Source: CAYVLA01 sp964549615 [NCBI: uncultured Thermococci archaeon]
Lineage (GTDB): Archaea; CAYQAE01; CAYVLA01
Length of the DNA stretch: 64,000 nt
Assembly: GCA_964549615.1 (NCBI GenBank)
Contig: CAZJVP010000011.1
Span: 65,926-129,925, forward strand
Reading direction: 5' to 3'
This document shows positions 1 through 8,128 of the stretch, one piece after another. The position numbers were made by a program, and so were the translations under genes. Position 1 is the stretch's first letter; each line of letters starts with the position of its first letter. The notes below the pieces were generated by a model. The model was not told the origin of the DNA. It worked only from the letters and a program-made list of their open reading frames with translations, and ran no database searches.

Positions 1-2
1 TC

Positions 3-50
3 GAGAGGTTGGCCCGTCGCGAGGCTTTGAAGTTGGTCGTCACCATGTAG
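3..50 (+). CDS. possible 3' end of a truncated upstream gene
   Basis: The first 50 bases hold an open frame that starts outside the window and ends at a TAG at 48-50. The fifteen codons encode a charged then hydrophobic C-terminus (ERLARREALKLVVTM) that resembles ordinary coding sequence. It is too short to assign a family. It could also be chance. Confidence 0.35.
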   Translation, partial: ERLARREALKLVVTM

Positions 51-327
51 GTAAGCTTGCTTGGTGAACGCCTAGAACGTTCCGTCGTCCGGAGTGGTCG
101 TCGCGCCCGCGCGGGGGCCAGCAGGGGATTCGAGCCGAGGGAGCAGGCGGTGCCCGTCATGTACAGGGCTGTGCGCCGTTGTCTTTTCCGGATCCTCATT
201 CCGATCCTTCCTCCTGGCCGTGCTTTCCCTCGGGCAACTTATTTCGAACGTCTTGTGGGCCTCACCGCAAGCGGGCGACATATTCTGGCCCCGCCCAACT
301 TCGCGCATTGGCAGATGGTCTCGGAGC
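51..327. other. non-coding gap, nothing recognised
   Basis: About 280 bases downstream of the zinc-ribbon membrane gene (which ends at 328 on the minus strand). Open frames exist on both strands but their translations are arginine-rich and low in hydrophobic order, as expected of shadows in GC-rich DNA. I see no tRNA-like fold, repeat or clear terminator. A GATTCGAGC stretch near 127 recalls a tRNA T-arm but has no acceptor or anticodon arm around it. Confidence 0.4.
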
Positions 328-1185
328 TCAAGTCGGGGATGCGCCGGCTCGAGGCCCCCTGCGCGCATAGCCAAAGTAGATTAGCAACGTGCCTCCGGCT
401 CCGAGCAGGCCTCCCATGGCCAACAATAACCTGGGCAACCAGGCGAGTATGGGGAATCTGGCTCCCAGTTGGAGTGTCGCATCCACTCCTCTTGACCCAT
501 CGGCGTTCATGATGACGATCGAGTAGTCTCCCGATCGGGGGATCCAGCTCATGGCGGCGGTCGGGGCTCCGAGGCCGGAGGCGAGCCAGAAAGTGGGTAC
601 GGTGGGAAGCTGTGACGGTGCCGTTCCATGCTGGAGCACGGTGCCGTCGAGCTCCAGCCTCACGTTCCATGGGCTGACCCTCCAATGATAGTCCACGGCA
701 TAGTCGTGCTGGATGTTGCCTAGGTAGGCCTTCGCGTCACCGTCCTTGGCGATGCCGACGAAGAGCTCCTTGGCCGGCGAGGTTCCATTGGCCTTGAGTC
801 TGATCTCCACCAGTTTCCCCATGCCGAATCCTCTGAGGAACGGCGGGACATAGTCGTTCATGTCAAGGGGAACGAGGTCCACGAGCACCGCGTAACTCTC
901 CGCGGACATCCTGCTCGTCTTGCTGACGAGGTAGCCGTCGGAGTCGCGTGGGTTGCCGCCCTGCCACATCAAGAAGATTCCCCCGGCGATCAAGAGGACA
1001 GACACGACTAGGAGTACTATGCCCAAGACCAATGCTGCCACTCTGAATCTTCCACCATGGGCGCCCAACCCCTTGCCGCAAGAAGGGCAGGTGGCGGGAT
1101 CACCTTCCAATTCGGCTCTGCATCCTGGGCATCTCACGTCGGCGCAACCTGAACGGGGGTTTGCCTTCGGTGAATCGCGAGGCAT
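328..1185 (-). CDS. zinc-ribbon membrane protein, function unknown
   Basis: A 285-residue protein. Near the N-terminus (residues 19-37) CPGC and CPSC form a zinc ribbon, followed by a strongly hydrophobic segment at about 49-75. A middle region of about 170 residues, rich in beta-strand-like sequence, follows, and a second membrane segment lies at about 250-275 before a basic tail. The likely topology is a cytoplasmic zinc ribbon, a membrane helix, an extracytoplasmic domain and a return helix. The ATG at 1185 is supported by GGAG nine bases upstream. The next gene upstream on the same strand (1295-1609) also encodes zinc ribbons, so the two may be cotranscribed. The function is not recognised. 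Confidence 0.75.
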   Translation of the reverse strand: MPRDSPKANPRSGCADVRCPGCRAELEGDPATCPSCGKGLGAHGGRFRVAALVLGIVLLVVSVLLIAGGIFLMWQGGNPRDSDGYLVSKTSRMSAESYAVLVDLVPLDMNDYVPPFLRGFGMGKLVEIRLKANGTSPAKELFVGIAKDGDAKAYLGNIQHDYAVDYHWRVSPWNVRLELDGTVLQHGTAPSQLPTVPTFWLASGLGAPTAAMSWIPRSGDYSIVIMNADGSRGVDATLQLGARFPILAWLPRLLLAMGGLLGAGGTLLIYFGYARRGPRAGASPT

Positions 1186-1294
1186 TTAAATGAACTCCTG
1201 GCAGTCTTCGCGATCGCTTGACAATAGGGCATCCGACGGCGGGGCCCTTACTGGGACGCTCTTCGGAGCCCCGCGTGCGCGAGGCAGCCGAGGA

Positions 1295-1609
1295 TCAAAG
1301 CTTCTTTCCGCAGCCGCGGCAAAATCGAGCGCCTGGCGAACTAGCCTCGCCACATGCTTGGCAGACGACCATCCTCTTTGAGGTGGCTCTGCCGATCTCC
1401 TTCTTGGCAATCTCCAAGCCCTTCTCGATCTCCTTGAACGCGGCAGATACAGCCCTGTCGATCTCCTCCCTGACGTCCGCAAGTACGTCTTCCCAGGGAG
1501 GCCTGACGTTCTCCTTCCTGCCCTTGGGAGTTCGGACCCCGCACTTGGGACAGAACAGGGCGTCTTCGGGCAGCTGCGTTCCGCATTTCTCGCAGGAAGC
1601 CGTGTTCAT
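1295..1609 (-). CDS. double zinc-ribbon protein
   Basis: A 104-residue soluble protein with one zinc ribbon at each end: CEKC and CPKC near residues 6-24, and CQAC and CRGC near 83-101. They are joined by an amphipathic, highly charged helix (about 38-78) with IDRAVSAAFKEIEKGLEIAK-like heptads. This architecture is common in archaeal and bacterial adaptor-like proteins and does not identify a reaction. The ATG at 1609 lies about 30 bases after a TATA-like box on the minus strand (plus positions 1637-1646), so the message may be leaderless. It is followed by the zinc-ribbon membrane gene 110 bases downstream. Confidence 0.75.
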   Translation of the reverse strand: MNTASCEKCGTQLPEDALFCPKCGVRTPKGRKENVRPPWEDVLADVREEIDRAVSAAFKEIEKGLEIAKKEIGRATSKRMVVCQACGEASSPGARFCRGCGKKL

Positions 1610-1636
1610 CCCTCCCCTGCAGGGAGGACAGCCGCG

Positions 1637-1646
1637 GATATAACTT
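1637..1646 (-). promoter_or_regulatory. TATA-like box before the double zinc-ribbon gene
   Basis: The minus strand reads AAGTTATATC. Its distance to the ATG at 1609 puts the expected start of transcription within a few bases of the start codon, as in other genes of this window. Confidence 0.5.
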
Positions 1647-1808
1647 TCGCCCCGGGCCGGGCTCCAGGAACGTCTCGGACTTTCCCCCGCCGCAAAGGCT
1701 CGGGGAGGACCTCCGCAAGGTCAGGGAGACTTGGCAGGTATTGGCTGGCAAAGGCAGAGGACCCCCGTCAAAAGGCCGTTTTTCAGATGGTGCGAGCAAT
1801 GGCCTCGC

Positions 1809-2543
1809 ATGGCGGTTCGGGATGATGACCTTGCTGAGTTTCGGCGGTCGGCCATTTGCCCGTCCAGGCTCCGCCTCTTCTGCTATTGCGAGTTGGCGGC
1901 CATGCTGGAAAGGCAGGCAGTTGGGATCGACCTCTGGCCTACCCGCGCGGCATTCCGAGGGTGCGTGAGCCACGAGGTCCATGCGAAAGAACAGATCCAG
2001 ATCTCTGGTCAGCCTGAGCCTGTCGTGGTCTGGACAGTGGGTGAGGCAATGGACTTGCTAAGAATCACGATCCACGAAGCGCTTCGAAAGCGAATCATAT
2101 TGGCGAACTCGGCGGACATACGCACCTTCTGCACGATCGTGCCCCAGCTCGTGCCCGGAAGGGGATGCTATGGCTATCCCGATGCACTCGACTGCCGGAA
2201 CGGGACCATCCCGGTAATTGTCGAGGCCAAGTATGTTTCGTCTCGCTTGCCCGCCCGAACGCGGGCGGCCGACGAGATCCAGGCGGCTGCCTACCTAGCA
2301 GGAGTCATCGAGCTCGGCTTCGCGGACGCCTATGCTGAGATCATCTACAGGGATCGTTCCGGCAGGCAGACGCAGGTCGGGATGCCATATACAGCGGAAC
2401 TCGAGCGCAGGCTCAAGGCAATTGCGAGGCGCTTTGATTCCGTGGAGAAAGGACTGGAGGATCCCATCCCTCGCGACCTTGGCGCATGCCGTTTCTGCAG
2501 GTTCAGGTACGCGTGCGTGTATGGCAGTCGGTCCCTGGGCTAG
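1809..2543 (+). CDS. Cas4-like PD-(D/E)XK nuclease, stand-alone
   Basis: A 244-residue protein counted from the ATG at 1809. It has the Cas4-type arrangement: one cysteine near the N-terminus (C17) and three near the C-terminus (C227, C230, C236) that would hold an Fe-S cluster, around a RecB-like nuclease core. Core residues are H55, an aspartate at 125 or 128 (PDALD), E139 and K141 in VEAKY, and QAAAY at 158-162. The frame opens at a TTG at 1731, but the extra 26 residues are basic and unlike the family, so I prefer 1809. Cas4 proteins are DNA exonucleases used in CRISPR spacer acquisition and also occur alone. No CRISPR array or cas gene is visible in this window, so a role in general DNA repair or processing is inferred. 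Confidence 0.8.
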   Translation: MAVRDDDLAEFRRSAICPSRLRLFCYCELAAMLERQAVGIDLWPTRAAFRGCVSHEVHAKEQIQISGQPEPVVVWTVGEAMDLLRITIHEALRKRIILANSADIRTFCTIVPQLVPGRGCYGYPDALDCRNGTIPVIVEAKYVSSRLPARTRAADEIQAAAYLAGVIELGFADAYAEIIYRDRSGRQTQVGMPYTAELERRLKAIARRFDSVEKGLEDPIPRDLGACRFCRFRYACVYGSRSLG

Positions 2544-2776
2544 CATTGTTGGTCGACTCCAGACCAGGATGCCTGACAGCGGTGAACAAATCACAGGTCA
2601 GGTGCAAGGTCTGCGCATGCGATCGGAACCCTCGGACGAGCTAAATACCGATACCGAGCCGACGGCAAATTTATGAGGTTTGCCGAGCCCTCTAGATCGG
2701 GAGTCGGGTGGCCGCGGGGCAAAGGCTTCAGCCGCGATCCAAGCACAGTGTCCGTTGCGGGAAGCGCCTCGGAGGC

Positions 2777-2911
2777 ATGGGGTCCATGTTTTGGAAGGTC
2801 ATCACCCCCATCTTGGTCACAGCCTTCGTTGTGGCCATGACGCTGTTCATGGCGATCGTCGAGGGCGCGACCGCATCCGGATCCCGGGAATTGGGGCCGC
2901 GGGATCCCTGA
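2777..2911 (+). CDS. possible small single-span membrane protein
   Basis: A 44-residue frame with one clear hydrophobic helix (WKVITPILVTAFVVAMTLFM, about residues 6-25). GGAGG at 2771-2775 lies ten bases before a second in-frame ATG at 2786, which may be the true start. The frame can be extended to a GTG at 2708, and an AAATTTATG box at 2667-2675 would suit that start as a leaderless one. Short length makes this uncertain. Confidence 0.4.
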   Translation: MGSMFWKVITPILVTAFVVAMTLFMAIVEGATASGSRELGPRDP

Positions 2912-2934
2912 TGCCCTTGGATCAAGGTGGATGC

Positions 2935-3738
2935 CTAGGGCAGGTTCATCTCTCGGATCTCATCATCCGTGTAGTACGGCGGCGGACGAAGGCTGAACCC
3001 GCCGTCCACGACGAGCTCGGCTCCCGTGGTGTAGCCGCTTAGCTTATCGGACAGCAAGAAGACGGCCGCGGGGCCGATGTCGGTCTCCAGGCGACCGGGA
3101 CGTCTCAGCGGAATCGTATCCAGGACCGTTTTCTCCTTCTCCCTGTCCCGGGCAAGATGGGCGGACAGCCTGGTTGGGAAGTACCCCGGGGTCAGCATGT
3201 TGACCCGGATGCCGAAGGGGGCAAGCTCAACCGCCAGCACCTCCATGTAGGCTTTCAGGCCGGCCTTCGAGGCCCGATAGGCAGCCTCCCTGTACAGCGG
3301 TGCATGCGTGCAGGTGGAGCCCACGATGAGTATGCTGCCCCGGCCCTGGGAGATGAAATGCTTGGACGCCTCGCGGCATGCCCAGACGCAGGCGGAGAGG
3401 TTGGTGTGCATGGTGTTCACCCATGCCTCGGTCGTGACCTTGGAGACGGGCTGGTCCCAGTGGGCGCCGGCGTTGTTGACGTACATGTCCAAACCCCCGA
3501 GCCCCCTGATCGTCTCCTTGACCATGGATGTTACTTGTTCCTCTTTGCTCACGTCCGTACACAGCCGCAGGGCACGGACCCCAGCGGATTCAATCTCGCG
3601 CAGCGTCTTTGGGTCCGGGTTCCGGCTAGCCACCGCTATGTGGACCCCCTCCGCGGCCAGGGCAAGTGCTATCGCGCGCCCGATGCCGCTCCCGCCCCCA
3701 GTGACCAAGGCTATCTTTCCGCCAAGTCCCGTGTCCAT
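2935..3738 (-). CDS. short-chain dehydrogenase/reductase (SDR)
   Basis: A classical SDR of about 267 residues, likely an NAD(P)-dependent alcohol or sugar oxidoreductase. The nucleotide-binding glycine motif TGGGSGIG is at 13-20, NNAG at 88-91, the catalytic serine about 141 (IVGST), and Y154 with K158 in YRASK. The C-terminus carries the usual PGYFPT and VVDGGF segments. The ATG at 3738 sits six bases after GGAAGG; an ATG at 3744 and a longer frame to 3789 are also open. It is divergent from the large glycoside hydrolase at 4106, so a role in oxidation of a released sugar is plausible but is inference from context. Confidence 0.88.
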   Translation of the reverse strand: MDTGLGGKIALVTGGGSGIGRAIALALAAEGVHIAVASRNPDPKTLREIESAGVRALRLCTDVSKEEQVTSMVKETIRGLGGLDMYVNNAGAHWDQPVSKVTTEAWVNTMHTNLSACVWACREASKHFISQGRGSILIVGSTCTHAPLYREAAYRASKAGLKAYMEVLAVELAPFGIRVNMLTPGYFPTRLSAHLARDREKEKTVLDTIPLRRPGRLETDIGPAAVFLLSDKLSGYTTGAELVVDGGFSLRPPPYYTDDEIREMNLP

Positions 3739-4105
3739 ATTCATCCTTCCAGCATCTTGACGATCGACGCCGCCTTTAGGTCGGAGCACGGGCGGTGCAA
3801 GGGCTATTCAGTCTTTCCGTCGCTTTGATATGCCGGCCGGTTAGGATGCTCTTGGCAGGCCAAACTCGGATCTTCCATCGATCCCGCATTAACGAAGCCT
3901 TGTGGCTAGGACCCCGGCAGGCCTCCCCCAACCATCAGCCTCCAGGGGACGATCACAAAGCGGGTTGTCGGCCCGAGTTTCTACACCGAAGGCCGATTGG
4001 AAGCAATCTAGCGATCGGCCAGTGGGACGCAACAGCTTCAAGCGCCATGTCAGTTTCCTGGCTGAAGATGCATGTAGCCCCAATCCGTATGGTCGAGGTG
4101 AGCAT
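3739..4105. other. divergent intergenic region
   Basis: About 370 bases between the SDR gene and the GH67/GH20-like gene. It must hold both promoters. I see no convincing TATA box, repeat or RNA here; the only clear signal is GAGGTGA at 4095-4101, the ribosome binding site of the downstream gene. Confidence 0.4.
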
Positions 4106-6532
4106 ATGTCTAGAGGAGTTCCAAAGCGCAAGGGCGAAGCGGCGCCGGTATGGGCCGTAACTGTGCCGAAGCCGTCGCTGCGGGACGAGGCAGTGAGGGT
4201 CTGCCTTGCAGATCTGAAGATGGTTGGCAAGCGTTGTGGGCTGACGATCAAGGTCACAACCGATCTTGAGCTGCCCTCGTCAAACGCGATCATCGTAGGG
4301 GATCATTCCAGGAATCAAGTCACCAGGCAATTGCATGAGCGGGGAGTCTTGAGGTTACATGGGGCGGTCGGTGAGGAAGGATACGAGATCGTCACTCTCA
4401 GACGGGGTGGCAGAAAGACGATCGTGGTGGCGGGAGGATCGATCATCGGCGACGTGTACGGCCTCTATAGGATCTGGGACGCGATGCGCATCTTTGGCTG
4501 TCTCCCGACATTGAACCTGAGAGAGCAGCCCGAGCTTGCCATTCGCTACACCCGCATCCCGGTGAGGAACGAGGACGACATCAGGAGGGCGCTTCGCTAC
4601 AGGTTGAACCTCGTCTTCGGGGAAAATCCACTCAACCTCGTGCCATGGGATTCGCACCCTGAGGCCGAGGAGAACGCAAGACACCGCGAGGAGACGAGGA
4701 AGCTGGCCAGGTATGCGCATTCGCTGCACATGAGGTACCTTGCGTTTGGCACCGAGTTTACCTACCACCCGTCCCTGTTGCGGGAGTTCGGTGCAAGCCT
4801 TTCGGTTGAAGACCCCAAGCTTTGGGATGCCGTGCGGGCCAAGTTCAGGAGGCTCTTGGAGGCCGTTCCCGAGCTCGACGGCGTAGAGACATTCCTTGGC
4901 GAGGAGCAGGCCTACTGGGGCGCTTACCGGACGTTCGACCCCATCCACGGAGACGAGGCGTGTGACTGGTCTCTAGAAAAGCGCTACCGCACCTTCGTGA
5001 AGGCCGTGTGGGATGTGGTCGTCGGCGAGTTCGGCAAGATCCTCTTCCAACGAACTTGGGTCACGAACGCCTACGAGCAGCACTCCCAACCCGATGTCTA
5101 CCGCCGCATCTTTACCGAGGAGGTGCCTACCAGGAACCTTTACCTGGTTCCGAGCTTCACCCAGAACGACCGGTGGTGGTTCCAGCCCTTCAACCCCACC
5201 ATCAACCAAACCCCACACGACATGCTCGTCGTGTGCGAGACGATGGACTACCACGATGGCGCCAGCTTCTTTCCAACTTTCCCCGGGCTCTACTTCGCGG
5301 CGGGCTTTGAGCACATGCTGGGAAGAGGCCGGAGCAATCTGAAGGGCGCAAGCCTGGACATGCCAGCTGAGGAAGGCTGGGATACACGGAGCCTGACGGC
5401 CTACACCGTTTCCCGGCTGATGTGGAATCACAAGGAGGATCCTCGCGATATAGCGCGGGACTTCTGCGCCATCCAGTTCGGCAGGAGACCGGCCAACAGG
5501 ATGGCCCACATCTTGCTGCTTTCCCCCGTGGCCTACAAGTACGGCCTGTACATCGAACCCGTTGCGTACGGCGCGTTCAGCTCCCTTCCGCACATACGGA
5601 CGGGAAGCTTCGTGGCCGAGGGCTATCCGAGCATCGACAAGGGCCGGGCACACATCGAGTTCCTGAAGTCGATCTATCTGCGATGTAAGCCGTGGATCCG
5701 CGAGACCATCATGTACCTTGACCACGGCCTCCTGACCGCAAGAGCTATGGAGCGGGCATTCTCCCCCGCCAGACGGACGTTCCGGGACCACACCCTTGCC
5801 GCCAGAGTCGGGAATTCCCTGAGGTTGATGCGCCTTCTCATCCAGACTAACAACTTCTACGTCAAGACCTCGTTTGCGTATTTCCGGTACAGGGAGTCGC
5901 CCACCGAAGCCAATCGCAAGCTATTGCGTACGCTGCATCGCAAACTGAAGGCCTCGATGGAGCAGTTTTGCGACACGCCCGGGTGCATCTTCGAGCTCTT
6001 CGGTCCAAAACAGCTTGCGATCAACGTGTCAGAGATCCTGAAGGATCGTCGCCGCGCGGAACAGGCGCTGGCTAGCGCGCCTACGACGGAGGAGATCGAG
6101 AGAGAGGTGGCGGAGCAACAACGGCGCTACAGGGAGATCCTGGACAAGCACAGAGACAGGGCACAGAGGATTCTCTACTGGGAGGGAAGGGTCGACGGAC
6201 AGGACATCATCTCCGTGAGGGGAAGCGATCTAGAGATCGAGCACTTGCGGTGGGACCCCATCTACATGCACAGCCACAGCTTCGTGCAGCCCCTGCCGTC
6301 AAAGGTCGGCTCGGTCGTCATCGAGGATATCGAGTCGGAGCCCATGCATCCGTTCGTCCTGCAGCAGCCCAGAAAGGAGAACGGCTATACCGCAAAGGTC
6401 TACCTTAACGACGTTCCCGGGGGAGCGCACTGGGTAAGGTTCTACCTCTACTTCATCGAGGAGACGCCGGATGCCCTGGGGCTTCGCGTGCCTTGGGACC
6501 GGCCCGAACTTGAAGGGCGCGTGGAAAGCTGA
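4106..6532 (+). CDS. GH67/GH20-like glycoside hydrolase
   Basis: An 808-residue protein counted from the ATG at 4106, chosen because GAGGTGA lies four bases upstream; the frame stays open to 3902, but that extension reads as non-coding. The N-terminal part (about 25-145) has the small alpha/beta domain that precedes the barrel in alpha-glucuronidases (GH67) and hexosaminidases (GH20), ending in GGSIIGDVYGLYRIWD. A TIM-barrel-like region of about 350 residues follows, with acidic strand ends (for example ETFLGEEQAYWG). After it come a long helical region and a beta-rich C-terminal domain. No signal peptide is visible, so it probably acts in the cytoplasm on imported oligosaccharides. The exact substrate is unknown; a glucuronate side chain is suggested by family resemblance and by the CE15-like esterase elsewhere in the window. 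Confidence 0.7.
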   Translation: MSRGVPKRKGEAAPVWAVTVPKPSLRDEAVRVCLADLKMVGKRCGLTIKVTTDLELPSSNAIIVGDHSRNQVTRQLHERGVLRLHGAVGEEGYEIVTLRRGGRKTIVVAGGSIIGDVYGLYRIWDAMRIFGCLPTLNLREQPELAIRYTRIPVRNEDDIRRALRYRLNLVFGENPLNLVPWDSHPEAEENARHREETRKLARYAHSLHMRYLAFGTEFTYHPSLLREFGASLSVEDPKLWDAVRAKFRRLLEAVPELDGVETFLGEEQAYWGAYRTFDPIHGDEACDWSLEKRYRTFVKAVWDVVVGEFGKILFQRTWVTNAYEQHSQPDVYRRIFTEEVPTRNLYLVPSFTQNDRWWFQPFNPTINQTPHDMLVVCETMDYHDGASFFPTFPGLYFAAGFEHMLGRGRSNLKGASLDMPAEEGWDTRSLTAYTVSRLMWNHKEDPRDIARDFCAIQFGRRPANRMAHILLLSPVAYKYGLYIEPVAYGAFSSLPHIRTGSFVAEGYPSIDKGRAHIEFLKSIYLRCKPWIRETIMYLDHGLLTARAMERAFSPARRTFRDHTLAARVGNSLRLMRLLIQTNNFYVKTSFAYFRYRESPTEANRKLLRTLHRKLKASMEQFCDTPGCIFELFGPKQLAINVSEILKDRRRAEQALASAPTTEEIEREVAEQQRRYREILDKHRDRAQRILYWEGRVDGQDIISVRGSDLEIEHLRWDPIYMHSHSFVQPLPSKVGSVVIEDIESEPMHPFVLQQPRKENGYTAKVYLNDVPGGAHWVRFYLYFIEETPDALGLRVPWDRPELEGRVES

Positions 6533-6606
6533 AGGCCCGCTGTGGGCAAGGAGGGCAAATGCCTCATCCAAGCTCCCCAGATAGCCTTCAGTTCGACTGC
6601 GCTCCG

Positions 6607-8049
6607 TCATACAACCCTGTAGGAGTAGAGCCTTGCATTGTAGAGGTAGAACTTCAGCTTGACGGGCGCCTCCCGGACCTCGGCCAGCGAATGCCTTCGC
6701 CAAGTTACCCTAGCGCGGCACGAGTCGGTCTGGATTGGGCGGCAGTCGTCTCTTCCGAAGCCTTTGACCGGCTTGTCGCCTTCGTCCAGGAGCTCGACGA
6801 GGATCCTGCCGTAGTCGGACTTCACATTGAGAACAAGCTGGTTCCCCGCAAGCCTGTACGGCCGCGTCGTAAGGGTCCCCCCGTCGTAGCTTGCGTTCAC
6901 CGAGGCAAAGCCGTCCAGTCTGAGGGTTGCAAGGCCTATCGACATCGTCCGCGGGTCTTGGTCAGGCACGATCGATGGGTCGTACTCCTTCGGCACCTTG
7001 GCGTGTCTACGCGAGGTGCCCCTGTAGTAGACGTAAAGCCTATCGCCCACCCTTACAGGCGGCGCGCCGGTGAGCAGTATCTGGAACCTGTCCCACTCGC
7101 CGACATCGCTAAGGGGAATGAGCGGTTCCCCCGGAACGCGCGCCCAGTTCTCGCCGTCCCGGCTGGTGATCAGCCTGAGGGTCTGCGTCTGCTGCTTGGG
7201 GCGTTTGTCGAAGTGGGTGAGGAAGCCGAGATACTGTTCGCTGTACACGAACCCCGTGTTGTTGTAAAGGCTCTCCTCCTCGTTCAATGCCCTCAAGAAA
7301 GGCTTGGGTGGCGTCCAGTGTACGAAATCCTTGCTGAAGCTGATCAGCCTGTCAACTCCTCCCCTCAAGAAGGCCACGTAGCGCCCCTTGAGAGTATCGA
7401 CCATCATGGACTGCGCATCTCCCACTGGGCCAAGGTCACGCCTTCCGGGGCGCGGGTGGTGGTGGAAGACCGGCTCGGCGGTGTGAGTCCAGTTCAGTCC
7501 GTCCGGCGAGGTGGCGGTGTAGATGCCCGACATCGGTCCGTCCCAGTCGTAGCTTGACCATCCGATTGCCTTGTACCTTCTCTGCGGGTCCGGATCCATG
7601 GGGTCCTTGAGCATGGTCTCCCAGTGGTCCTTGCCCGCGTGATGGCTGGCTGGGATCACGATGTTGTTATCCCTTGACCCCAGCGCCTCGTGCAGCCCGA
7701 GCGCCGGTCGCTCCCAGTGCACTCCATCTCTGGAGATCGCATAGCATTGAACGTGCTCCTCTCCTGGAGCGTAGAAGCCGGCAAGGTACCAGGCCTTGAA
7801 GATCCGTTCCTCATCGTCGTAGATGATGGAGGCGGTCATGCCTGGATGTCTTTCCCAAGGCATCTCCTGCTTCAAGACGGGGCGGGTTCCATGTCTTGAC
7901 GCCTGATGGAAAACCCTGGTAACATTCTGCATGAGCTCGACGTCCTCGTAGTCGACGAACAGCCTTGGCCGGTTGGAAAGCGCGGGCGGGTTCACAAACG
8001 CACCTCCCCCGGGAAGCCCCGGGTGTGACGGCAACCCGTCAGCGGCCAT
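6607..8049 (-). CDS. five-bladed propeller glycosidase-like protein (GH32/GH43-like)
   Basis: A 480-residue protein with the repeated strand pattern of GH32/GH43/GH130-type propellers: RLFVDYEDVE at the start, then blades such as ARIIYDDEERIFKAWY-like strands, AISRDGVHWERP, TATSPDGLNWTHT and ITSRDGENWARV, each a (S)xDGxxW turn. The C-terminus (about 380-480) forms a separate beta-sandwich. No signal peptide is evident. Such proteins cleave or phosphorolyse glycosidic bonds, or merely bind sugar; catalytic acids cannot be assigned by eye. It is convergent with the GH67-like gene and divergent from the GH106-like gene (79 bases apart), so it belongs to the same glycan-use cluster. A related gene at 39230-40536 is disrupted. 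Confidence 0.75.
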   Translation of the reverse strand: MAADGLPSHPGLPGGGAFVNPPALSNRPRLFVDYEDVELMQNVTRVFHQASRHGTRPVLKQEMPWERHPGMTASIIYDDEERIFKAWYLAGFYAPGEEHVQCYAISRDGVHWERPALGLHEALGSRDNNIVIPASHHAGKDHWETMLKDPMDPDPQRRYKAIGWSSYDWDGPMSGIYTATSPDGLNWTHTAEPVFHHHPRPGRRDLGPVGDAQSMMVDTLKGRYVAFLRGGVDRLISFSKDFVHWTPPKPFLRALNEEESLYNNTGFVYSEQYLGFLTHFDKRPKQQTQTLRLITSRDGENWARVPGEPLIPLSDVGEWDRFQILLTGAPPVRVGDRLYVYYRGTSRRHAKVPKEYDPSIVPDQDPRTMSIGLATLRLDGFASVNASYDGGTLTTRPYRLAGNQLVLNVKSDYGRILVELLDEGDKPVKGFGRDDCRPIQTDSCRARVTWRRHSLAEVREAPVKLKFYLYNARLYSYRVV

Positions 8050-8128
8050 ATGCCTTTATGTTTGACGGAGAGTGCTGGTCGCCGGCAAAAAGGAAAGCTC
8101 TTAGAAGGAGGCGCCGGAGGCACCGGGC

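Noticed and set aside
100-160. tRNA gene suggested by a GATTCGAGC T-arm-like string
   Set aside because: No matching acceptor, D or anticodon arm can be drawn around it.
3902-4105. Longer start of the GH67/GH20-like protein
   Set aside because: The added residues resemble shadow coding, and GAGGTGA directly precedes ATG 4106.
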